Positions 7,385 to 12,161 of a stretch of 12,161 nucleotides of DNA are shown here, piece by piece. Origin of the DNA: DASSWG01 sp035705295 (lineage in GTDB: Bacteria > Bacteroidota > Bacteroidia > Flavobacteriales > Flavobacteriaceae). The DNA is taken from the NCBI GenBank assembly GCA_035705295.1, contig DASSWG010000010.1:1-12161 (forward strand), given 5' to 3'. The notes under the pieces were generated by a model. It worked only from the letters and a program-made list of their open reading frames with translations. It did not search any database and was not told the origin of the DNA. The translations under genes and the position numbers were made by a program. Position 1 is the first letter of the stretch. Every line of letters starts with the position of its first letter.

Positions 7385-8022
7385 ATTTTTCTTCGGAACA
7401 TATCGAAACCGAATTGCAAAACCGTTGGAAATATCCGTATCAATGGGGAAAAAGACAGAATGATGAATGGGACAAATTCACGAATTTTATTTATGAAACG
7501 GAAACTTGGGAAAGCTTGGTCGAAAAAATGAAAAACAAAACCCAAATCCATCAACTCGACAAAAACGCGTTTTTCCAATATGCCGCCAACCGATGGTACA
7601 ATTTCTGGAGCGCCGTTGCCGTGGAAAAAATTTTCACGGAAATCCGAGGGGTCGAACCCGCGCTCAACCATAAAAACCGCTTGGTGGATTTTTCCATTTT
7701 CGGAATAAATTTCGATCACAAAACCTCCGTTTTTCCAAAAGGTTTTGGCCAAACGCTTCATTATGCACAAACCCACACGGAAGAAATGTTGTATTGGCTG
7801 TATAAAAATCAAAGTCAACAAGGTCGAAAACACCACGAAAACAGGTTGTTCATAATCGTTTTCAATTCCAATGGCGAACATTGGAAATTAAAGGCGGAAA
7901 TAAGCTGGTTAAAATCCAAAATTCTGGATTATGTTGCTACTTTTGAGGCTTCAAAATTGACAAAACTGGAATTTCCCACGGGAAAAACGGCGGTTTCGGA
8001 CATAATCTGGGCAATCAAATGA
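7381..8022 (+). CDS. Putative PD-(D/E)XK-type restriction endonuclease
   Basis: I do not recognise the family of this 213-residue soluble protein. What can be seen is an aromatic N-terminal half (RWKYPYQWG at residues 15-23, NRWYNFWSAVAVEKIF at 70-85), then LVDFSIFGINFDHKTS (101-116), then a hydrophobic strand LFIIVF (156-161) and a C-terminal helix ending DIIWAIK. E82, D103 and D112-H-K114 are spaced as in PD-(D/E)XK nucleases: a helix acidic residue, an Asp on the first strand, and (D/E)-x-K on the second. The start overlaps the preceding membrane-protein gene by 4 bp, and its stop overlaps the adenine methyltransferase start by 4 bp. Pairing with a lone DNA methyltransferase gene is the main argument for a Type II restriction enzyme. 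It could instead be a nicking or repair nuclease, or an accessory protein. Codon use looks like the neighbours, with no obvious foreign signature. Confidence 0.6.
   Translation: MNFSSEHIETELQNRWKYPYQWGKRQNDEWDKFTNFIYETETWESLVEKMKNKTQIHQLDKNAFFQYAANRWYNFWSAVAVEKIFTEIRGVEPALNHKNRLVDFSIFGINFDHKTSVFPKGFGQTLHYAQTHTEEMLYWLYKNQSQQGRKHHENRLFIIVFNSNGEHWKLKAEISWLKSKILDYVATFEASKLTKLEFPTGKTAVSDIIWAIK
7938..7945 (+). promoter_or_regulatory. Possible internal promoter for the DNA methyltransferase
   Basis: TACTTTTG fits the Bacteroidota -7 pattern TAnnTTTG and lies inside the end of the putative endonuclease gene, 73 bp before the methyltransferase start. No clear TTG is found at the usual -33 distance. 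An 8-base degenerate pattern can occur by chance, so this is only a candidate. Confidence 0.2.
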
Positions 8023-9014
8023 ACTACATCGGCTCCAAAAACAAACTTTCTTCGTGGATCGAAAAAACCGTTTCCCAAAATATTTCGAAACCTTTATCGG
8101 AAGTTGTTTTTTGCGATTTGTTCGCCGGCACCGGAATTGTCGGAAGAACCTTCAAACCCGACGTAAAACAAGTAATCGCCAACGATGTGGAATTTTACAG
8201 CTACGTATTGCTGAAAAATTATATCGGAAACCATCAACCTTTGAATTTTCGACCTTTTTTAGATGAACTCAACCAATTGAAAGGCCAAACCGGAATTATT
8301 TCGGAAGAATTTTCAGAAGGCGGAAGCGCAAACCGTTTGTATTTTAGCAAAGAAAACGGACAAAAAATCGATGCGGTTCGCCAACAAATCGAACGTTGGA
8401 AAATTGCGGGCGAAATCGACGAAAACTTGTATTTTTTCCTGCTGGCATCGCTCTTGGAAAGTGCCGACAAAGTGGCCAACACCGCTTCGGTTTACGGGGC
8501 TTTTTTAAAAAAAATAAAAGCTTCCGCCGCCAAAAAGTTAACGATTGAACCTGCACTTTTTTCCGAAACAAAAAACCCGGGAAAAGTTTTTCAGGAAGAC
8601 GGAAACAGCTTGATCAAAAAAATAAGCGGCGATGTGTTGTATTTGGACCCGCCCTACAACGCCCGCCAATACGGAGCCAACTATCATTTGTTGAACACTA
8701 TCGCAAAATATGATACCTTTGTACCAAAGGGAAAAACCGGTTTGCGCGATTATTACAAATCAGCTTATTGCCAAAAAGGCAAAGTCGTCGAAAATTTCGA
8801 AAATTTGATCGAAAACGCGCAGTTTCAATATGTGTTTTTGAGCTATAACAACGAAGGATTGATGCCCCCGGAAATCATTCGGGAAATCATGGAGAAATAC
8901 GGAAAGTACCATTTGGAAACCAAAAATTACCAACGTTTCAAAGCCGACAAAACCGAAAACCGCAACCACAAAGCCAATAAAACCACGGAATATTTGCATA
9001 TTTTAGAGAAATAG
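8019..9014 (+). CDS. Adenine-specific DNA methyltransferase, D12 (alpha) class
   Basis: This 331-residue enzyme should transfer methyl from SAM to N6 of adenine in a specific DNA site. Motif X, YIGSKNKL (residues 3-10), is at the N-terminus. Motif I, DLFAGTG (33-39), follows, then a motif II acidic pair around N55-D56. A long target-recognition region (about 70-200) precedes motif IV LDPPYNARQY (209-218), and YVFLSYNNEG (271-280) comes late. The order X-I-target region-IV defines the alpha class (Dam, EcoRV and DpnII methylases). The catalytic DPPY is intact, so the enzyme is probably active. It is not the orphan housekeeping kind of arrangement, because it is ATGA-coupled to a putative nuclease gene. 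The recognition site cannot be read from sequence. Confidence 0.88.
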   Translation: MNYIGSKNKLSSWIEKTVSQNISKPLSEVVFCDLFAGTGIVGRTFKPDVKQVIANDVEFYSYVLLKNYIGNHQPLNFRPFLDELNQLKGQTGIISEEFSEGGSANRLYFSKENGQKIDAVRQQIERWKIAGEIDENLYFFLLASLLESADKVANTASVYGAFLKKIKASAAKKLTIEPALFSETKNPGKVFQEDGNSLIKKISGDVLYLDPPYNARQYGANYHLLNTIAKYDTFVPKGKTGLRDYYKSAYCQKGKVVENFENLIENAQFQYVFLSYNNEGLMPPEIIREIMEKYGKYHLETKNYQRFKADKTENRNHKANKTTEYLHILEK

Positions 9015-9016
9015 TC

Positions 9017-9055
9017 CCGATCCCTGTGAAAAAGTGATCGGAGATCTGGGATCGG
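9017..9055. repeat. Inverted repeat with four GATC sites after the methyltransferase
   Basis: CCGATCCC (9017-9024) and GGGATCGG (9048-9055) are perfect 8-bp inverted repeats beginning 2 bp after the methyltransferase stop. Between and within the arms GATC occurs four times (9019, 9036, 9043, 9050). A hairpin could form, but it has no U-tract and a 23-nt loop, so it is a poor intrinsic terminator. Confidence 0.5.
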
Positions 9056-9093
9056 AAAACGGACCTGATAGCCGATTACAAACCACCAATTGA

Positions 9094-9129
9094 CCAATAA
9101 CTCAATAACCCAGTAACCAATAACTCAAC
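9094..9129 (+). repeat. Degenerate 7-8-base tandem tract before the DUF4254 gene
   Basis: Units CCAATAA, CTCAATAA, CCCAGTAA, CCAATAA and CTCAAC run directly into the ATG at 9130. ACCAATAACTCAA appears twice exactly (9093-9105 and 9116-9128). The unit and the position against a start codon match the tract at 1-35. No Shine-Dalgarno sequence is present. The remainder of the gap to 9056 shows no promoter box. Confidence 0.7.
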
Positions 9130-9738
9130 ATGTTCTCAGACAAAGCCAACCACATTTTTCAGGAAGCCATCGAAAAATACCACGAAAAAGATACGGTCGA
9201 TCAGGAGTTTCACAATCCGTACGACGAAAAGGAAGCCTTGCTCAACCATTTGTTGTACCGAAAATGCTGGATCGACACCGTGCAATGGCATTACGAAGAC
9301 ATCATTCGCGACCCGAACATCGATCCGGTTTCGGCCTTGGAACTGAAACGCAAAATTGACGCTTCCAACCAAGACCGGACCGATATGGTGGAATATATCG
9401 ACAGTTATTTTTTGGAAAACTTCAAAAATGTCACTCCAAAAAAAGATGCGACCATCAACACGGAAAGTCCCGCTTGGGGCGTGGACCGCTTGTCCATTTT
9501 GGCATTAAAAGTCTATCACATGAACGAAGAAGCCACCCGAAAAGATGCTTCGCAAGAACACAAAATGGCGTGCCAAGCAAAACTGGACGTGCTCTTGCAA
9601 CAACGCGTGGATTTGTCGAGCGCTATCGATCAATTGTTGGACGATATTCAAAACGGCGACAAATACATGAAAGTGTACAAACAGATGAAAATGTACAACG
9701 ACGACGAACTGAACCCCGTTTTGCGTGGCGGGAAATAA
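9130..9738 (+). CDS. DUF4254 domain protein
   Basis: This soluble, mostly helical 202-residue protein has no signal peptide or membrane segment. CWIDTVQWHYEDIIRDP (residues 46-62) and SPAWGVDRLSILALKVYHM (113-131) are the blocks I associate with DUF4254. The C-terminal third (about 140-190) is predicted helical and possibly coiled coil. Conserved W, H, D and R residues in the two blocks could line a site, but no catalytic motif is recognisable. In Bacteroidota the family commonly sits directly before a family 9 glycosyltransferase gene, as here, so a role in lipopolysaccharide or glycan assembly is the natural inference. The start follows a heptamer-type tract. A strong hairpin comes 8 bp after the stop. 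Confidence 0.85.
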   Translation: MFSDKANHIFQEAIEKYHEKDTVDQEFHNPYDEKEALLNHLLYRKCWIDTVQWHYEDIIRDPNIDPVSALELKRKIDASNQDRTDMVEYIDSYFLENFKNVTPKKDATINTESPAWGVDRLSILALKVYHMNEEATRKDASQEHKMACQAKLDVLLQQRVDLSSAIDQLLDDIQNGDKYMKVYKQMKMYNDDELNPVLRGGK

Positions 9739-9746
9739 CTTTCTTC

Positions 9747-9790
9747 AACCCTGACAGCCCCGATAGCTATGCGGGGCTGTCAGGGTTTTT
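9747..9790 (+). terminator. Strong hairpin with U-tract between the DUF4254 and glycosyltransferase genes
   Basis: AACCCTGACAGCCCCG (9747-9762) pairs perfectly over 16 bp with 9772-9787. The 9-nt loop is ATAGCTATG, and TTTTT follows the GC-rich part (9786-9790). It has all the marks of an intrinsic terminator. Only 19 bases separate it from the next start codon at 9810, and no TAnnTTTG box is visible there, so it may be a leaky attenuator within an operon. The CCTGACAGCCCCGATAGC wording recalls a repeat found between genes in other flavobacteria (from memory). Confidence 0.75.
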
Positions 9791-9809
9791 CAACATTCCT
9801 TGATTTCAA

Positions 9810-10844
9810 ATGAAAAAAACGCCCCACATTCTGGCAATCCGTTTTTCCGCTTTGGGCGATGTTGCAATGAGCGCCCCGGTGTTGCGGCGGTTGGTAAAAA
9901 CCTATCCCGATTTAAAAATCACCCTGGTCACCAAACCTTCTTTTGCGCCGCTTTTTAACGGAATTCCGAATGTTTCGGTTTTTGAAGCCGACGTAAAAAA
10001 CAACTACAAGGGTTTTTTTGGATTATGGAAATTGGCTTCCGATTTAAAAAAACTGGAATTCGATGCTGTGGCCGATTTGCACAATGTGTTGCGCACCAAA
10101 ATTTTGCGGTTTTTCTTCTTTTTCTTCGGAAAAAAACGCGCCTTCATCGACAAGGGAAGAGAGGAGAAAAAAAGGCTGACGAGCTTAAAACCCAAAAAAA
10201 TCCATCCGCTGAAAACCACGCACCAACGTTATGCCGAGGTTTTTGAAAAGCTAGGGTTTCCAATAGGTTTGTCCCAAAAAATCCACATAGAAAAACCTCC
10301 CTTAAACGAAAAAGCATCGCAATTGCTGAAAAATTCCACCAAAAAATGGATCGGGATCGCGCCTTTTGCCGCGCACACCTCAAAGATGTACCCGATGGAT
10401 TTGATGGAAAAAACAATTGCCGACCTGGATGCTGAAAATCAATATTCGCTTTTGATTTTTGGGGGAGGAAAAACCGAAAAAGACCTTGCGGAAAATTTGG
10501 AAGCAAAATATACAAACGTCACTTCGCTCATCGGGAAATTGTCGTTCAAAGAAGAATTGAACTTGATCGCCAACTTGGATTTAATGTTTTCCATGGACAG
10601 TGGCAACGGGCATTTGGCAGCGCTTTTCAACATTCCGGTGATCACGATTTGGGGCGCCACACATCCATTTGCGGGGTTTGCGCCGTTTGGGCAAGCTCCG
10701 GAAAACCAATTGTTGCCCGATTTGTTGCAATATCCAAAAATTCCCACCTCCATTTATGGCAACAAAAAAGTGGACGGATATGAAAACGCCATGCGGACAA
10801 TTCCTCCGAAAAAAGTGGTGGAAAAAATACGGGAGGTTCTATAG
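9810..10844 (+). CDS. Glycosyltransferase family 9 (heptosyltransferase-like)
   Basis: This 344-residue GT-B enzyme should transfer a sugar, heptose or a related one, to lipid A-core or another surface glycan on the cytoplasmic face of the inner membrane. The N-terminal IRFSALGDVAMSAPVLRRL (residues 10-28) holds the catalytic-region Asp D17 known in WaaC-type enzymes. GIAPFAAHTSKMYP (182-195) starts the donor-binding domain. SMDSGNGHLAALFNIPVITIWG (261-282) and FAPFGQ are the family's nucleotide-sugar motifs. A run of six phenylalanines (101-106) comes from a T-rich stretch and is followed by basic residues, perhaps a membrane-contact patch. The gene lies 71 bp after DUF4254 on the same strand. 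Its stop is a single base from the stop of the converging asd gene. The family is secure. Donor and acceptor are not known. Confidence 0.88.
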   Translation: MKKTPHILAIRFSALGDVAMSAPVLRRLVKTYPDLKITLVTKPSFAPLFNGIPNVSVFEADVKNNYKGFFGLWKLASDLKKLEFDAVADLHNVLRTKILRFFFFFFGKKRAFIDKGREEKKRLTSLKPKKIHPLKTTHQRYAEVFEKLGFPIGLSQKIHIEKPPLNEKASQLLKNSTKKWIGIAPFAAHTSKMYPMDLMEKTIADLDAENQYSLLIFGGGKTEKDLAENLEAKYTNVTSLIGKLSFKEELNLIANLDLMFSMDSGNGHLAALFNIPVITIWGATHPFAGFAPFGQAPENQLLPDLLQYPKIPTSIYGNKKVDGYENAMRTIPPKKVVEKIREVL

Positions 10845-10845
10845 C

Positions 10846-11892
10846 TTACCCCCTTTTTGCCTTTTCCAAAGCCATCAACTGTTCCGCAATTTGTACCGCA
10901 TTGGTCGCCGCGCCTTTTCGCAGATTATCTGCCACGACCCACATATTCAACGTGTTGGGTTGTGAATGATCGCGCCGAATTCGGCCCACAAAAACCTCAT
11001 CTTTTCCCTGCGCGTACAAAGGCATCGGATATTGGTTCACCTCCGGGTTGTCTTGAAGGGTGATTCCAGGAAAACTTTTCAGCAATAGCTTTACTTCTTT
11101 CAAATCAAAATCATTTTCAAATTCCACGTTCACGGCTTCGCTGTGGCCACCGGAAACCGGAATTCTAACGGCGGTTGCCGTAACAGCAACACTATCATCG
11201 CCCAATATTTTTTTGGTTTCGCGCGTAAGTTTCATTTCCTCTTTGGTGTACCCGTTTTCCTCAAAAACATCGCAATGCGGCAGTGCGTTTTTATGAATGG
11301 GATAGGGATAGGCCATTTCGCCTTTTTCACCGTTCATTTCGTTTTCGAGTTGGCGCACCGCTTTCACGCCCGTTCCGGAAATGGATTGATAGGTGGAAAC
11401 CACCACACGTTTTATTTTATATTTATCGTGAAGCGGTTTCAAGGCCATCACCAACTGAATGGTGGAGCAATTCGGATTGGCGATGATTTTATCTTCGGAA
11501 GAAATTTCCGTGCCGTTGACTTCGGGCACAATCAATTTTTTGGTTGGGTCCATACGCCATGCGGAAGAATTGTCGATCACGGTCGTTCCCACGGCTGCAA
11601 ATTTTGGTGCCCATTCCAACGAAGTTTCGCCCCCGGCGGAAAACAAGGCCAAATCCGGCTTTTTTGCAACCGCTTCCGCCAACCCAATGATTTCGTATTC
11701 CTTATTTTTAAAAACGATTTTTTTTCCAACAGATTTTTCCGAAGCTACGGGGATCAATTCCGAAACCGGGAAATTCCGTTCTTCCAAGACTTTTAAAATC
11801 ACTTGACCCACCATTCCGGTTGCGCCGACAACCGCTACAACTTTCCCGTCCCCAATATTTTTTGGGGAGGAATCTTTTTTCAAATCGTTCAT
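10846..11892 (-). CDS. asd: Aspartate-semialdehyde dehydrogenase
   Basis: This 348-residue NADPH-dependent enzyme reduces beta-aspartyl phosphate to aspartate semialdehyde, the branch point to lysine, diaminopimelate, threonine and methionine. GATGMVG (residues 23-29) binds NADPH. The nucleophile is C142 in NPNCST. SISGTGVKAV (170-179) and RIPVSGGHSEA (243-253), with the base H250, follow. The C-terminus has FVGRIRRD and WVVADNLRKGAATNAVQ, typical of the family. The start ATG at 11890-11892 gives an N-terminus about 16 residues longer than usual before the NADPH fold. A TTG one codon upstream is less likely, and no ATG or GTG lies between the chosen start and the fold. A palindrome lies inside this extra stretch. 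Upstream is a -7 box at 11965-11972. Confidence 0.95.
   Translation of the reverse strand: MNDLKKDSSPKNIGDGKVVAVVGATGMVGQVILKVLEERNFPVSELIPVASEKSVGKKIVFKNKEYEIIGLAEAVAKKPDLALFSAGGETSLEWAPKFAAVGTTVIDNSSAWRMDPTKKLIVPEVNGTEISSEDKIIANPNCSTIQLVMALKPLHDKYKIKRVVVSTYQSISGTGVKAVRQLENEMNGEKGEMAYPYPIHKNALPHCDVFEENGYTKEEMKLTRETKKILGDDSVAVTATAVRIPVSGGHSEAVNVEFENDFDLKEVKLLLKSFPGITLQDNPEVNQYPMPLYAQGKDEVFVGRIRRDHSQPNTLNMWVVADNLRKGAATNAVQIAEQLMALEKAKRG
11849..11868. other. Palindrome inside the N-terminal extension of asd
   Basis: TCCCCAA (11849-11855) and TTGGGGA (11862-11868) form a perfect 7-bp stem with a 6-base A/T loop. It encodes roughly residues 8-15 of the protein, in the stretch that precedes the usual family N-terminus. 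It could form a hairpin about 25 nt into the coding mRNA. Confidence 0.55.
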
Positions 11893-11964
11893 CAAATATG
11901 AATTTTACTTTTGGTTCAACACTTTCAGCATTTCAAACCCTGAATTTTTTTCATTATTTCTCCG

Positions 11965-11972
11965 CAAATATA
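11965..11972 (-). promoter_or_regulatory. -7 promoter element for asd
   Basis: On the minus strand TATATTTG matches TAnnTTTG and lies 72 bp before the chosen asd start, just after the terminator of the mscL gene. A TTG lies only 12 bp upstream, too close for a -33 element, so the -33 region is not well defined. Position between a terminator and the gene supports it. Confidence 0.5.
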
Positions 11973-11988
11973 CGCGCGTTTCGGCAAT

Positions 11989-12016
11989 AAAAAAACCACC
12001 CGAAAAAACGGATGGT
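11989..12016 (-). terminator. Rho-independent terminator of mscL
   Basis: On the minus strand ACCATCCG (12009-12016) pairs with CGGGTGGT (11995-12002), with one G-U pair and a 6-nt U-rich loop. A run of seven T residues (11989-11995) follows. It lies 34 bp beyond the mscL stop, so mscL and asd are probably separate transcripts. Confidence 0.85.
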
Positions 12017-12050
12017 TTGGATGAAATATGCTGTATAGCGGTTATAATTA

Positions 12051-12161
12051 TTATGCTTTATCTTTTTTGAGGGCATCGCGAATTTCGGTCAGCAAAACTT
12101 CTTCTTTGGAAGGCGCTGCGGGCACTGCCTCTTCTTTCTTTTTGGTTTTTTCATAGACTTT
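12051..12161 (-). CDS. mscL: Large-conductance mechanosensitive channel, C-terminal end (partial)
   Basis: Only the last 36 codons and a TAA stop (12051-12053) lie in the window, and the gene runs off the right edge. The sequence begins KVYEKTKKKEEA, continues VPAAPSKEEVLLTEIRDAL and ends KKDKA. The SKEEVLLTEIRDxLK block is the cytoplasmic C-terminal helical bundle of MscL, close to the E. coli TKEEVLLTEIRDLLK. The basic KKKEE linker after the second membrane helix also fits. MscL is a pentameric inner-membrane pore that opens under tension to release solutes during hypo-osmotic shock. The pore helices cannot be seen here. Confidence 0.88.
   Translation of the reverse strand, partial: KVYEKTKKKEEAVPAAPSKEEVLLTEIRDALKKDKA

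Noticed and set aside
7381..9014. Recent horizontal acquisition of the nuclease-methylase pair judged by composition
   Set aside because: By eye, base and codon use match the flanking genes, and no integrase, direct repeat or tRNA border is present. No computation was possible.
11143..11796. Long plus-strand open frame of 217 codons opposite asd
   Set aside because: It is antisense to a well-conserved enzyme gene, and its residue make-up (rich in F, H, G and R) is that of a shadow frame with no recognisable domain.

Overview
The window looks like chromosome of a member of the Bacteroidota, most likely the Flavobacteriia. The evidence is the gene set (small and large membrane proteins of the DUF6341 and DUF6427 types, and a DUF4254 protein next to a family 9 glycosyltransferase), A-rich leaders with little or no Shine-Dalgarno sequence, promoter -7 boxes of the Bacteroidota form TAnnTTTG, and several intergenic palindromes of a style I remember from flavobacterial genomes. 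No RNA gene, CRISPR array, insertion sequence or integrase was found.

Region 1 (1-3691, + strand) is a compact surface-polysaccharide operon: UDP-glucose 6-dehydrogenase, UDP-glucuronate decarboxylase and a polyprenyl-phosphate hexose-1-phosphate transferase. The first two make UDP-glucuronate and UDP-xylose in sequence. The third loads the first sugar on the lipid carrier. Genes overlap by 4 bp or are 3 bp apart. Region 2 (3692-5351) is purD, preceded by a nested palindromic element of about 120 bp and followed by another of about 107 bp. Region 3 (5352-6409, - strand) holds a SAM-dependent methyltransferase gene and a 74-residue membrane protein gene, with a terminator and a GC-rich palindrome between them.

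Region 4 (6458-9014, + strand) is the most interesting part. A polytopic DUF6427-type membrane protein is followed, through two consecutive 4-bp ATGA overlaps, by an unrecognised 213-residue protein with a PD-(D/E)XK-nuclease-like signature (D103, D112-x-K114) and then by an intact alpha-class (D12) N6-adenine DNA methyltransferase. I read the last two as a candidate Type II restriction-modification pair, with the endonuclease gene first, built into a housekeeping-type operon. The endonuclease assignment rests on motif and context only.

Region 5 (9015-10844, + strand) is DUF4254 and a family 9 glycosyltransferase, separated by a strong 16-bp-stem hairpin. Region 6 (10846-12161, - strand) is aspartate-semialdehyde dehydrogenase and the C-terminal end of mscL, with a terminator and a promoter between them.

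At least four kinds of short intergenic repeat occur: a heptamer tract (upstream of ugd and of the DUF4254 gene), a TCGAGTG/ATGTATCGAGA palindrome, a CGCAAAG palindrome and short GC-rich hairpins.
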